DNA of 64,000 nucleotides from Winogradskyella aurantiaca. GTDB taxonomy: Bacteria > Bacteroidota > Bacteroidia > Flavobacteriales > Flavobacteriaceae. Of this stretch, positions 41,705 to 50,920 are shown in pieces. The stretch's first letter is position 1, and every line of letters begins with the position of its first letter. Both the position numbers and the translations under genes were made by a program. The notes beneath the pieces were generated by a model, which made no database searches, had not been told where the DNA came from, and saw only the letters and a list, made by a program, of their open reading frames with translations. The stretch lies in NCBI RefSeq assembly GCF_003362725.1, contig NZ_QKTV01000005.1:62001-126000 (forward strand), written 5' to 3'.

Positions 41705-43453
41705 ATGAATCAATCACAGTGGCTCATTTTATTTTTAGCAATACAAATTATCCATGGTTTAGGTACCTGGAAATTATATATCAAAGCAAAACGGCAGGCC
41801 TGGGAAGCTTTCGTTCCAGTTTATAATGCTATTGTTTTGATGAAAATCATTAACAGACCCTGGTGGTGGACCATTTTAATGATACTCCCCATTGTTAATC
41901 TCATAATGCTTCCAGCTGTATGGGTCGAAACTGCGAGAAGTTTTGGTAAAGATTCTAATCTAGATACATTTCTCGCAATTGCAACCTTAGGGTTTTACGC
42001 GTTTTACCTGAATTACATTGCAGAGGTAAGCTACATAGAAAATAGAGATCTTAAACCTAAAACATCTGCTGGAGATTGGATCAGCTCCATTTTATTTGCT
42101 ATAGTGGCGGCCACAATCGTCCATACCTACTTCTTTCAACCATTTGTAATCCCATCTTCCTCATTAGAAAAATCACTTCTTGTGGGAGATTTTTTAATCG
42201 TGAGCAAAATACATTACGGTCCAAGAGCTCCGATGACGACAATTGCAGCACCAATGGTTCACGATACCATTCCAGTAATCAAGAAAAAATCATACCTCTA
42301 CAGTGACAAGATAAATGAAAAAGAGAGCTCATGGAAAAACTGGTTCCAGCTCCCTTACTTTAGGATTCCGTCCTTCCAAACCATCAAACGCAATGAGATA
42401 GTGGTCTTTGGTCAGCCTGCAGATACCTTAAGGGACATGAATGATTTCACACCTGACAGAAACTACTACAAACCAATAGACAAAAAGACAAACTTAGTTA
42501 AACGCTGTGTAGGTATAGCAGGCGATACTTTAGAGATACGTAATGGTGATATTTTTATTAATGGGGTAGAGACAGTTTATCCAGATAGAACCGATTTAAT
42601 GCACAATTATGTATGGACATCACGAAGCCAAATTACTCAGCGTATAATTGACAAGTTCGAAATTGAGAATTTTATGTACTTCTTTGAGGTCGATCCTAAA
42701 ACCTGGGATGATGAAGGATTAAGGCAATTTATTGAAACCAACCCTGGTTTAGCCTATTTAAAGGAGTATCGTCGTGATTCAACCAAGGTTGAAATTTTTG
42801 GTCAAGCTGCAGAAAACGTTTTAAGTCAATTAAATGTAAAGGCCATACCCAATAAATACATGATCAACATTAGTAAGAATTTTAGTGAAGGGTTGGCAGT
42901 GCGTACAGAGACCATTACAATTGAGCGATTTGCCAATACGGTTCCTGAACGAAACATTTTCCCAAGAGATGCAATGTACTCATGGAATTACGATAATTTT
43001 GGCCCCTTGTACATCCCTGAGGCTGGTAAAACCATAGCTATAAATGTATCTAATTATAACTTATATAAGCGCGTTATTTCAGAATATGAAGGTCATAAAA
43101 TCGTTGCGAAAGGAAATCAGGTTTTTATAGATGATAAACTAGCAGATAGTTATACTTTCAAGCAAGATTATTATTGGATGATGGGCGATAACCGTCACAA
43201 CTCTATAGACAGTCGTGCATGGGGATTTGTTCCATTTAACCACGTCATTGGTAAACCCGTTTTTATTTGGATGAGTATTGACGGTATTAATGATGGCTTA
43301 TCTAATTGGAGGCCACGAACCGATCGTATTTTTACTACTGTAAGCGGTGATGGTGGCCGAATTTCATATTTCTGGCCTTTCGTTGTTGTGGTAGCCGGAA
43401 TTAGTTTTTATAACCGCAGACGAAAAAAGAAAAAGGCTGCTAACAAGTCTTAA
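41705..43453 (+). CDS. lepB: signal peptidase I, long form with N-terminal DUF5684-like region
   Basis: 582 residues, much longer than E. coli LepB. Residues 1-110 form a three-helix DUF5684-like region. The catalytic box is IPSSSLEKSL with nucleophile Ser153; the usual Met after the Ser is Leu154. The general-base Lys266 lies in NLVKRCVGIAGD, and box E is GDNRHNSIDSRAWGFVP. An insertion of about 150 residues lies between boxes D and E. A C-terminal helix at about 550-570 ends in a basic tail. It cleaves signal peptides from exported proteins. Confidence 0.93.
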   Translation: MNQSQWLILFLAIQIIHGLGTWKLYIKAKRQAWEAFVPVYNAIVLMKIINRPWWWTILMILPIVNLIMLPAVWVETARSFGKDSNLDTFLAIATLGFYAFYLNYIAEVSYIENRDLKPKTSAGDWISSILFAIVAATIVHTYFFQPFVIPSSSLEKSLLVGDFLIVSKIHYGPRAPMTTIAAPMVHDTIPVIKKKSYLYSDKINEKESSWKNWFQLPYFRIPSFQTIKRNEIVVFGQPADTLRDMNDFTPDRNYYKPIDKKTNLVKRCVGIAGDTLEIRNGDIFINGVETVYPDRTDLMHNYVWTSRSQITQRIIDKFEIENFMYFFEVDPKTWDDEGLRQFIETNPGLAYLKEYRRDSTKVEIFGQAAENVLSQLNVKAIPNKYMINISKNFSEGLAVRTETITIERFANTVPERNIFPRDAMYSWNYDNFGPLYIPEAGKTIAINVSNYNLYKRVISEYEGHKIVAKGNQVFIDDKLADSYTFKQDYYWMMGDNRHNSIDSRAWGFVPFNHVIGKPVFIWMSIDGINDGLSNWRPRTDRIFTTVSGDGGRISYFWPFVVVVAGISFYNRRRKKKKAANKS

Positions 43454-43463
43454 TGTTCATTCA

Positions 43464-44081
43464 ATGGGAGTTCTTCTGACACCTTGCTACTTTGGAAGCA
43501 TCTCATTTTGGACTGCCCTTTTAAGTAACCATGAGGTCTTTTTTGAAATATGGGGATCTTACCAGAAACAAACCCTCAGAAATCGAAGCAACATTTTGGG
43601 TGCTAATGGCAAACTAGGACTTACCATTCCCGTCAACTATTCTCAAAAAAATCGCCAGTTGCTTAAAGATGTTCAAATTGCCAACACCAGCAATTGGCAG
43701 GAACTGCACCTAAAATCTTTAGCTTCTGCTTATCAGATGTCCCCTTTTTATGAGTATTATATTGATGCAATAATTGAGCTCTTTGATGAGAAATGGGATT
43801 CTCTATTAGAATTAAATTTAGCCACAATAAGGTGTGTTTTAAACTGTCTAGACCTTGACCTGGGTTACCATCTTACCACTCATTTTGAAAAAAGTCCTGA
43901 AAACAGTCAAGACCTAAGGTATTTGGCTGGAAAAAACGCCCCATCTCCGTTTATCCTGAAGTCTTATACACAAGTATTTTCTCAAAAGTTTGGTTTTACT
44001 GAAGAGCTTTCGATCCTCGATTTACTATTTAATGAGGGCCCAAACACGGAAAACATATTGCTTAGTCAATTGAACGGATGA
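43464..44081 (+). CDS. WbqC-like family protein
   Basis: 205 residues: LTPCYFGSISFWTALLSNHE and QKQTLRNRSNILGANGKLGL match the WbqC family (Pfam WbqC), named after a polysaccharide gene but of unproven activity. It starts 10 bases after lepB and overlaps the next gene by ATGA. In flavobacteria it commonly follows lepB. Confidence 0.88.
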   Translation: MGVLLTPCYFGSISFWTALLSNHEVFFEIWGSYQKQTLRNRSNILGANGKLGLTIPVNYSQKNRQLLKDVQIANTSNWQELHLKSLASAYQMSPFYEYYIDAIIELFDEKWDSLLELNLATIRCVLNCLDLDLGYHLTTHFEKSPENSQDLRYLAGKNAPSPFILKSYTQVFSQKFGFTEELSILDLLFNEGPNTENILLSQLNG

Positions 44082-44386
44082 TACAAGGACTCATACACTA
44101 CGGATTACATTTTGGATTGCCATTGCTCGTAGCTTTAATCTTCTACAGGCCAGTCTGGCTAAAAGCCTATGGTATTATGCTCCTTGGCCTATTCATAGAT
44201 CTGGATCACTTATTAGCAACACCGATTTTTGATCCCAATCGCTGCAGCATTAATTTTCATCCTTTACATACCTATTGGGCTATAGGTGTTTATGTGTTAC
44301 TCTGCATTCCAAAGAAGACACGATGGCTAGGTCTGGGACTTTGTATACATATCATTGCAGATATCTCTGATTGTCTATTGATGTAA
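44078..44386 (+). CDS. DUF6122 family membrane protein
   Basis: 102 residues with about four helices and two His/Asp-containing membrane segments (GLFIDLDHLLATPIFDPNRC; FHPLHTYW; IHIIADISDC), reminiscent of metal-dependent membrane hydrolases such as the YdjM type. Activity unknown. Its 3' end overlaps that of the converging EEP gene by 12 bases. Confidence 0.82.
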   Translation: MIQGLIHYGLHFGLPLLVALIFYRPVWLKAYGIMLLGLFIDLDHLLATPIFDPNRCSINFHPLHTYWAIGVYVLLCIPKKTRWLGLGLCIHIIADISDCLLM

Positions 44387-45397
44387 GGTTAGTGTAGTCT
44401 TAATTGGGTAGTGATCGGAATACTTGACCTTGTAAGTTCGGCACTTATTAACGGTTACCGAGTCGTCGGCTAAAATAAAGTCAATTCTAAATGGAAAGAA
44501 CTTAAAATCATAAGTACGCCCAAATCCTTGTCCTGCCGTTTCAAAAGTATCCTGGAAGCCGTCTAACAACTCATTATAAACATAGGAATATGGTGTGTTA
44601 TTAAAATCACCGGAAATAATGACGCGATAAGGTGAATCTTTCATGTGCTCTATAACCTGCTCTACCTGTTGTTGCTGGGCTTGAAACGTTTTACTTATTC
44701 GCTTCAATAAATTTTCAGAAGATTCTTTTTTTAAGGACTCTACTGAAGTGTTAATCTTAGAACTTTGCAAATGAATATTATAAATACGCATGGTATCCTT
44801 TTGATTAACCACATCGATATAAATAGCATCATTATAGGTGTCTGGAAATGCAATTGCACCCGAATTAATTATCGGGAACTTGGAAAAAATCGCCTGTCCG
44901 TTTTTTACCCGATTGCCAGACAATGATTCATATTTATAATAGTCCGGCAAATCAAAATCCTCGTCGATATGGTACTCTTGTATAGCTAAAATATCAGGAG
45001 ACTCATCTAATATAAAATCTTGAATTTTTTTAGCGATCCCTTCTTCCTCTATCCACCCGAATAAATTAAAAAGGCGCACATTGTAGCTCATGACCGTAAA
45101 ACTTGTTACAGTTTCTGGAAGCTCTTTTCCTGAAAACTGATACATAGAAGTTAGGTAATTAAATCCAAGAAGAAGAACAACCACTGATAGGAGCCATTGC
45201 TTTTTAAATTTTATAAACCAATAAAGTGCGAAAAGTAAATTTAAGATGATAAAAATTGGCACTCCCAAACTAAGGACCGATAGTATTCCAAATTGCTTCG
45301 GCGGAAGAAAGCTTAAGCCATAAGACAACAGCAATAGCAAGGCTGCCAAACTATTAATTGTAAAGATGATTTTTTCTAAGAAACTTAGACCTTTCAT
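44375..45397 (-). CDS. endonuclease/exonuclease/phosphatase family membrane protein
   Basis: 340 residues: three N-terminal helices within about the first 90 residues, then an EEP catalytic domain with VMSYNVRLF, DILAIQEYH (metal Glu), ISGDFNNTPYS, FRIDFILADD and SDHYPI. The anchor suggests the domain faces outside the cytoplasm and acts on phosphodiesters such as nucleic acid or phospholipid headgroups. Last gene of the minus-strand cluster from 50787. Confidence 0.9.
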   Translation of the reverse strand: MKGLSFLEKIIFTINSLAALLLLLSYGLSFLPPKQFGILSVLSLGVPIFIILNLLFALYWFIKFKKQWLLSVVVLLLGFNYLTSMYQFSGKELPETVTSFTVMSYNVRLFNLFGWIEEEGIAKKIQDFILDESPDILAIQEYHIDEDFDLPDYYKYESLSGNRVKNGQAIFSKFPIINSGAIAFPDTYNDAIYIDVVNQKDTMRIYNIHLQSSKINTSVESLKKESSENLLKRISKTFQAQQQQVEQVIEHMKDSPYRVIISGDFNNTPYSYVYNELLDGFQDTFETAGQGFGRTYDFKFFPFRIDFILADDSVTVNKCRTYKVKYSDHYPIKTTLTLHQ

Positions 45398-45400
45398 TAA

Positions 45401-46252
45401 TTAGTCTTTTCCGGCCTCAAACAAAAACTTCTTTTCCTCATCCGAAAGGCTATCGTAGCCACTCTTACTTATCTTGTCAAGAATCAAGTCTATTTGCTTT
45501 TGTTTGTTGAATTTATCGAATTCTTTTTTAGAAGTTCCTGCGAACCCCTTGCTTTTATTTGAACGTCTGTGAACTGTTTTTAGTTTGGACTTTCTTGAAA
45601 ACAAGCTCATAAACAAATCCATGAGGCGCTCAAATCCTTCACCAATGTCATTTCCTTTCTGGAACTGGGTGGCGTACAAATACCCCAAAGCATAGCCACC
45701 AAAATGAGAGATATAACCACCAACATTAATTCCAGAGGAAATTCGAATTAGATCCAAAACGATCATGGTGATACCAATATATTTCCATTTAATATTAAAA
45801 GTGAAGAACCGTATCTGAGAATCGGGAAGGAAAGCTGCCGTAAACATGAGGAGGGCACCAACCCCAGCCGAAGCACCCACCAGAGTAGAGCTTCCTGAAA
45901 AAAGAAGCGTTTGCGCTAAAATGTAAAACAGACCGCCTAATATGACACCTAAAAAATAGATGTTTAATACCTTCTTGACAGGTAGTAAATTCAATAGTAC
46001 TTCAGACAAATAGAATAACAACAGCATGTTAAACAATAAGTGCCAGATACCACTGTGCAGAAAGCTATAGGTAATAATTGACCAAGGTTGCAACAAGGCA
46101 TCCATCCCATCCCCTGGCAGACTAAAATACTGGAGAACATTCCATTTGAGGATTGCACTTAATAAAATTCCAAGTACAAAAACAATTGCATTAACGGCAA
46201 TGATTTTACCAAATGCACTTAATCTTTGAAACCTAAGTTTAAGATCCTCCAT
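45401..46252 (-). CDS. rhomboid family intramembrane serine protease (second copy)
   Basis: 283 residues: six helices with WHLLFNMLLLFYLSE, the Ser nucleophile in VGASAGVGALL and the His in ISHFGGYALGYLYA, and a Lys-rich cytoplasmic tail of about 80 residues that ends with a small helical motif (LSDEEKKFLFEAG). Six bases after the first rhomboid gene. Both catalytic residues are kept, so activity is likely. Confidence 0.9.
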   Translation of the reverse strand: MEDLKLRFQRLSAFGKIIAVNAIVFVLGILLSAILKWNVLQYFSLPGDGMDALLQPWSIITYSFLHSGIWHLLFNMLLLFYLSEVLLNLLPVKKVLNIYFLGVILGGLFYILAQTLLFSGSSTLVGASAGVGALLMFTAAFLPDSQIRFFTFNIKWKYIGITMIVLDLIRISSGINVGGYISHFGGYALGYLYATQFQKGNDIGEGFERLMDLFMSLFSRKSKLKTVHRRSNKSKGFAGTSKKEFDKFNKQKQIDLILDKISKSGYDSLSDEEKKFLFEAGKD

Positions 46253-46258
46253 AATTAC

Positions 46259-47011
46259 TTAATTCCAACGGTATTTATCCGTTTCATTTTTCTTCCAAAA
46301 CCACATTAGTAAAAATCCTGTCAAGGCACCTCCTACGTGCGCAATAAAAGCCGTATTACTCGGACTAAAGAACGAAGTTCCTGTAAGTGCAGAAATCAAA
46401 TCTAAAGCAATTATTCCAGGTATGAAATACTTTGCTTTAATTGGTATCGGCAGAAAAATAAGCATGAGCTTTGATTCAGGAAACAACATACCAAACGCAA
46501 CTAAAACACCCATAATAGCGCCTGAAGCCCCAACCATTTGGGAGAAGAATGCGCCTAAAAAAGTATTAAAATCAGTCCCTAATATAGATCGCCAAGCTTC
46601 GTTATATTTTCCTTCATTTAGCAAATTCATAATATCTACATCCGAAAACCCAGCTTCAATTAAAGTCGTAAACCCACTATTAAACTGAAAATACAAGAAG
46701 GCAATTTGAATGATGGCAGCTCCTAGTCCCGATAATAAATAAAACGTTAGAAACTTTTTAAAACCAAAAACCTGCTCAACGGTGGTGCCAAACATCCAAA
46801 GGGCGAACATATTGAAAAATATATGGCCAATACTTCCATGCATAAACATATGTGTCAACACCTGCCAGGGTTGAAACATTTCATTTTTTGGAAAATACAG
46901 GGAAAACAACTGATAAAATAGCTCACCTCCACCAATAGCCAGAGTTCCAATAAACATTAATACATTAATGATCAGCAAATGTTTTACGGCATCTGTAATT
47001 CCTAACCTCAT
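46259..47011 (-). CDS. rhomboid family intramembrane serine protease (first copy)
   Basis: 250 residues. GHIFFNMFALWMFG, Ser in GASGAIMGVLVAFGM and His in FIAHVGGALTGFLL are all present. It carries an insertion of about 40 residues between helices, absent from the second copy. Three bases after mutL. Substrates unknown. Confidence 0.9.
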   Translation of the reverse strand: MRLGITDAVKHLLIINVLMFIGTLAIGGGELFYQLFSLYFPKNEMFQPWQVLTHMFMHGSIGHIFFNMFALWMFGTTVEQVFGFKKFLTFYLLSGLGAAIIQIAFLYFQFNSGFTTLIEAGFSDVDIMNLLNEGKYNEAWRSILGTDFNTFLGAFFSQMVGASGAIMGVLVAFGMLFPESKLMLIFLPIPIKAKYFIPGIIALDLISALTGTSFFSPSNTAFIAHVGGALTGFLLMWFWKKNETDKYRWN

Positions 47012-47014
47012 AGC

Positions 47015-48868
47015 TTATTTAAATTTCTTTTCAATATCATTGACTCCCATTATGTAATAGGCTAATTGCCCATTAGGAGATAAATTAGACTCTTTACATG
47101 CAAAAAGACTGTCCACAAGATGCATCTGCTCAACTGCACTTAATTGCTGCCCCGTCTTAATAGCCAAACTTTTTGCAATGGACTTAGCCATCAAATCAGC
47201 CAAGCTGAAGTTTTGTTCTGGAACCTGGTTCTCCACATCGCTTATCAACTGCTCAAATACCAATTTCAGTTCAGCTTCTGGAATAATGGCGGGTATGCCA
47301 TTTAAAATTACTTGTTCCTCCGCTGTGGATTCAAAACTAAATCCGGCATCCTCTAAATCGGTTTTTAGATCTTCTATAATTACCATTTCCAATTTAGAAA
47401 AATGCAAGCTCACGGGAAATAAGAGTTGTTGAGACACTGAGGACTTAATTGTAAACTGCTTAAGAAACTTTTCGTAGAGCACACGCTGATGCGCCTTATT
47501 CTGATCCACTATAAGGATCCCTGAGGCCATTGGCTTAATAATATACTTTCCTTCAAGTTGGTGACTATTAACTTCTCTTGCAATTTCCTGATTCTCAAAT
47601 AAATCTGCGTTAACCGATTTACTCTCGAAAGACTGAATTTCTGAATGGCCATCCTTTTCTTGAGACTCTAAGTTAAGCTCAGTGTATAAGGCCTCCCAAG
47701 AGGAATTCTGAGATTTACTCGAGCTAAAGCCCACCTTATGGGATTGCGTGGCCCCGTCTGACTTGAAAGGGTTAAAACTTCGGTCAACCTCAATTTTTGG
47801 GTTTATCGCTGAACGATCCTTGTAAGCATAAGGTGTATCCATACTCGAGTCTTTATCAAAATCAAGAATAGGAGCAATATTAAATTGCCCCAGACTGTGT
47901 TTTACGGCAGATTTTAATAAGGCATAAAGTGTATGTTCATCTTCAAACTTTATTTCAGTTTTCGTTGGATGAATATTAATATCAATACTTTTAGGATCAA
48001 CCGATAGGTTTAAGAAGTAACTAGGATGGTAGCCTTCTTTTAGTAATCCTTCAAAAGCGGAAACCACCGCGTGATTCAAATAAGCACTCTTCACAAAGCG
48101 TTTATTAATGAAGAAGAACTGTTCGGAACGTGTTTTTCTGGCAAATTCAGGTTTTCCAACAAAGCCTTCTATTTGTAATACCTCGGTACTTTCGGAGACT
48201 GGAACAAGTCGCTCATTGGTTTTTGATCCAAAAATATGAACTACGCGCTGTCTGTAATTGCTCACTGGCAATTCGAACAATTCACTTTCGTTATGATGCA
48301 ATGAAAAGGCCACTTCTGGATGGGCCAAAGCAACACGATGAAATTCATCCACAATATGACGCAGTTCTACTGCATTGGATTTTAGGAAGTTTCTTCTAGC
48401 AGGTATATTATAGAATAAATTTTTAACGGATAATGATGTTCCAACTGGAGTAACCGTAAACTCTTGAGATTTAACGTTACTGCCTTCTATGGTAATTGCC
48501 GTGCCTAACTCCTCCTGATGCTGTTTGGTTTTAAGGTCTACATGAGCAATGGCAGCTATACTGGCCAGAGCCTCACCTCTAAATCCTTTGGTATTGAGAT
48601 CAAATAGATCTTCTGCAACCTTTATTTTAGAAGTGGCATGACGCTCGAAACTCATTCGTGCATCTGTAGTACTCATACCTACCCCATCATCGATCACCTG
48701 GATGAGGGTCTTTCCTGCATCCTTAATAATCAATTGAATTTTTGTGCTTTGAGCATCAATAGCATTTTCTAAAAGTTCCTTAACAACAGAAGCAGGCCGC
48801 TGCACCACCTCACCCGCAGCGATCTGATTGGCTACATGATCTGGTAAAAGTTGAATGATATCTGACAT
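47015..48868 (-). CDS. mutL: DNA mismatch repair protein MutL
   Basis: 617 residues. GHKL ATPase motifs are intact: ELLENAIDAQST, IQVIDDGVGM, GFRGEALASIAAIAHVDL, and RHATSKI. In the C-terminal half the usual endonuclease motif DQHAx2Ex4E reads DQNKAHQRVLYE, so His, Ala and the first Glu are changed. It couples MutS mismatch recognition to repair. Its ATG overlaps the stop of the upstream small gene by one base. Confidence 0.95.
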   Translation of the reverse strand: MSDIIQLLPDHVANQIAAGEVVQRPASVVKELLENAIDAQSTKIQLIIKDAGKTLIQVIDDGVGMSTTDARMSFERHATSKIKVAEDLFDLNTKGFRGEALASIAAIAHVDLKTKQHQEELGTAITIEGSNVKSQEFTVTPVGTSLSVKNLFYNIPARRNFLKSNAVELRHIVDEFHRVALAHPEVAFSLHHNESELFELPVSNYRQRVVHIFGSKTNERLVPVSESTEVLQIEGFVGKPEFARKTRSEQFFFINKRFVKSAYLNHAVVSAFEGLLKEGYHPSYFLNLSVDPKSIDINIHPTKTEIKFEDEHTLYALLKSAVKHSLGQFNIAPILDFDKDSSMDTPYAYKDRSAINPKIEVDRSFNPFKSDGATQSHKVGFSSSKSQNSSWEALYTELNLESQEKDGHSEIQSFESKSVNADLFENQEIAREVNSHQLEGKYIIKPMASGILIVDQNKAHQRVLYEKFLKQFTIKSSVSQQLLFPVSLHFSKLEMVIIEDLKTDLEDAGFSFESTAEEQVILNGIPAIIPEAELKLVFEQLISDVENQVPEQNFSLADLMAKSIAKSLAIKTGQQLSAVEQMHLVDSLFACKESNLSPNGQLAYYIMGVNDIEKKFK

Positions 48869-49149
48869 TAGCCTTTGAAGAAAATTGAAAGGTCAAACTC
48901 GATTATAACTAAAAAAATAAGGATGAGAATACCAATAATGATTAAAACTCGGCGATTTGCGTTCTGATCTGGATTGTATTTATAGTCATCCACTGCCTGA
49001 TTCAACTTAGCCTTAATCCCCTTTGGAGGAGCAACCGTTTTACGGTACTCATCAAATTTGTGCTTTAACTCAAAAGGACTACCCTCGCCTTTGTAATAAC
49101 GAGGTTGGTAACTATATTTCTTATTTTTTCGTTGCTTAAATATTCCCAT
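48868..49149 (-). CDS. small basic single-pass membrane protein
   Basis: 93 residues: a basic N-terminus (MGIFKQRKNKKYSYQPRYYK), a polar middle and one helix at about 67-86 (VLIIIGILILIFLVIIEF). Database entries of this kind are often labelled riboflavin synthase subunit beta because of the nearby ribH, but no such domain is present. Coupled to mutL by a one-base overlap; paralogous to the next small gene. Confidence 0.78.
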   Translation of the reverse strand: MGIFKQRKNKKYSYQPRYYKGEGSPFELKHKFDEYRKTVAPPKGIKAKLNQAVDDYKYNPDQNANRRVLIIIGILILIFLVIIEFDLSIFFKG

Positions 49150-49159
49150 CAGAATTTAT

Positions 49160-49372
49160 TTACATGTAACCATTTAGGATGTACATTAAAACAATTATGG
49201 CAACCAACATAATGATTAGTACTGGAAGCGATAAAATTCGTTTACCTCGTTTTTGTGAATTTAAACGTGCTTCTTTCCAATTATTCTCAAAACGCGACTC
49301 ATGTTCATCAGCATCGTTATCCTGAAATCGTGGGCGATAGTTAAATTGTCTGTTCTTTCGTTGTTTAAACAA
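49160..49372 (-). CDS. small basic single-pass membrane protein, paralogue (start uncertain)
   Basis: About 70 residues from TTG at 49372, chosen because the paralogue starts at the same FKQRKN motif; a longer form from TTG at 49420 (86 residues) is possible. No in-frame ATG exists. The FKQRKNRQFNYRPRF start, polar middle and C-terminal helix (LPVLIIMLVAIIVLMYIL) match its neighbour. Function unknown. Confidence 0.6.
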   Translation of the reverse strand: MFKQRKNRQFNYRPRFQDNDADEHESRFENNWKEARLNSQKRGKRILSLPVLIIMLVAIIVLMYILNGYM

Positions 49373-49438
49373 ACTCCGCTTTTTTATGCATCGTTGCCTA
49401 TCAAAAATACTTAAATTCAATTCATCAACTCACGGACA

Positions 49439-49467
49439 CATCCTAAATTTTGTTAACAAAAAGGATG
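49439..49467. repeat. inverted repeat between ribH and the small paralogues
   Basis: CATCCT and AGGATG arms enclose a 14-base palindrome centred on GTTAAC (49448-49461). It lies in the only sizeable gap of the minus-strand cluster and could be a partial terminator or an operator. Confidence 0.4.
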
Positions 49468-49536
49468 CCAAGCTCAATAAAACAAATGGATGGACGCCAC
49501 AGTCTAAAAAACTGGACGACTCAATAAGTAAACCTG

Positions 49537-50019
49537 TTAGTTAGTCCTAAGTTCTGCCATTTTGATGGCAGCAATCGCAGCCTCCATGCCCTTATTACCA
49601 TGCTTTCCTCCAGAGCGGTCTATGGATTGCTGCTTGGTATTATCGGTTAGCACACAAAAGATAACAGGGGTATCATATAGGATGTTGAGATCTTTAATGC
49701 CTTGAGTAACTCCTTCACATACAAAATCAAAGTGCTTGGTCTCACCTTGAATCACACAACCTATTGCTATCACGGCATCAAAACTTTTAGACACCAAATG
49801 CTTGGCCCCATAAATAAGCTCGAAACTTCCTGGCACATCGACTCTTTCAATATTCTCCTTAAGGGCACCACAATCAACTAAGGCATCAATAGCCCCGTTA
49901 TACAGGCCTTCAGTGATTTCTGAGTTCCACTCAGAAACAACAATCCCAAACCGAAAGTCTTTCGCGTTTGGGATTGTGCTTTTATCGTAATTGGACAAAT
50001 TATGATTTGCCGTTGCCAT
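49537..50019 (-). CDS. ribH: 6,7-dimethyl-8-ribityllumazine synthase
   Basis: 160 residues with SEWNSEITEGLYNGAIDALV, VPGSFELIYGAK, GCVIQGETKHFDFVCEGVTQ and FCVLTDNTKQQSIDR, including the active-site His in the HFDFV segment. It makes the lumazine precursor of riboflavin from ArP and 3,4-dihydroxybutanone phosphate. Three bases after the TPR gene. No FMN riboswitch is seen. Confidence 0.96.
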   Translation of the reverse strand: MATANHNLSNYDKSTIPNAKDFRFGIVVSEWNSEITEGLYNGAIDALVDCGALKENIERVDVPGSFELIYGAKHLVSKSFDAVIAIGCVIQGETKHFDFVCEGVTQGIKDLNILYDTPVIFCVLTDNTKQQSIDRSGGKHGNKGMEAAIAAIKMAELRTN

Positions 50020-50022
50020 ATC

Positions 50023-50787
50023 TTATTGTTTTGCTTCGGCCATACCTATAAGGACATCAGCCTCACTCGCTTCATTAGATGATGCAAATTCGTCTTTTAT
50101 TCTATTTAAATAAGTTAAAGCTACCTCATAAGACCCTAAATCTATAGCTACCTTGGCTGCCTTTAATAAGTATAAAGGGGTCGTAAAATCATTGGTGTTA
50201 TCCTTTATAGCTTGTTCATAATAATCTAAGCCATCTTCCAGTTGATTTAATTGAACAAACGCATCACCAATACCTCCTTTAGCAATAGGAGATAACATTT
50301 TATCGTCACTTGAAAAATTGCTTAAGTATGTAATGGCATTCTGGTAATCCTTAAGATTTAGATAGGCCATACCTGCATAATAGTTAGCAAGGTTACCAGC
50401 TGGAGTACTACCATATTCGTCAATGATGTCAAGCATTCCATACTTACCTTCACCACCATTTAGAGATAAGGTAAACAACGAATCTTGGTCAGAACCATTT
50501 ACTGCTTCATTAAAGTAAGTCTGAGCTTGGTACATTTCATTCATGGCTTCCTTAGCGGCAGGTTCCGATATGAACCTGTTATAACCCATGATTCCTAGAA
50601 CCACAACTGCAACGATACCAACCACACCAAAAATATAGTTCTGATTTTTAATGACCCATTCTTCAGTCTTCGAGGCAGACTCATCTAGCGTGTTAAATAC
50701 CTCAGCTGTTGTTGAATTGTCCTCAATGGCCTCTATCTTTTCTTTCTTATTTTTTGGCTTGTAGCCGCGCTTCTTATATGTAGCCAT
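50023..50787 (-). CDS. TPR-repeat membrane protein (YfgM-like)
   Basis: 254 residues: Lys-rich cytoplasmic N-terminus, one helix at about 52-70 (YIFGVVGIVAVVVLGIMGY) and periplasmic TPR-like helices (NLANYYAGMAYLNLKDYQNA; LEDGLDYYEQAIKDN; ALTYLNRIKDEF). The layout is that of YfgM, which works with SecYEG and periplasmic chaperones. First gene of the cluster down to 44375, divergent from recF. Confidence 0.85.
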   Translation of the reverse strand: MATYKKRGYKPKNKKEKIEAIEDNSTTAEVFNTLDESASKTEEWVIKNQNYIFGVVGIVAVVVLGIMGYNRFISEPAAKEAMNEMYQAQTYFNEAVNGSDQDSLFTLSLNGGEGKYGMLDIIDEYGSTPAGNLANYYAGMAYLNLKDYQNAITYLSNFSSDDKMLSPIAKGGIGDAFVQLNQLEDGLDYYEQAIKDNTNDFTTPLYLLKAAKVAIDLGSYEVALTYLNRIKDEFASSNEASEADVLIGMAEAKQ

Positions 50788-50810
50788 AATAACTGCGTTT
50801 ATTGCGACCG

Positions 50811-50818
50811 CAAAAATA
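50811..50818 (-). promoter_or_regulatory. candidate -7 element for the TPR/ribH/mutL cluster
   Basis: Minus-strand TATTTTTG matches TAnnTTTG, 23 bases before the ATG at 50787. The -33 region has no TTG at the right distance. Confidence 0.42.
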
Positions 50819-50920
50819 TAATTTTTATCGGTAATTAAAAGGCTTAATATTTGTTATTTTTCAATATTTTGCAACTCAATTTCCGATATAATTTCTAGAA
50901 AAAAAGGCCTTATTTCCAGT

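Noticed and set aside
48868-49420. Riboflavin synthase subunit beta for the two small genes
   Set aside because: They have one membrane helix and no lumazine-synthase or riboflavin-synthase sequence. The real ribH is at 49537-50019.
50788-50920. Origin of replication next to recF
   Set aside because: dnaA and dnaN are absent and no cluster of TTATCCACA-like DnaA boxes is seen.
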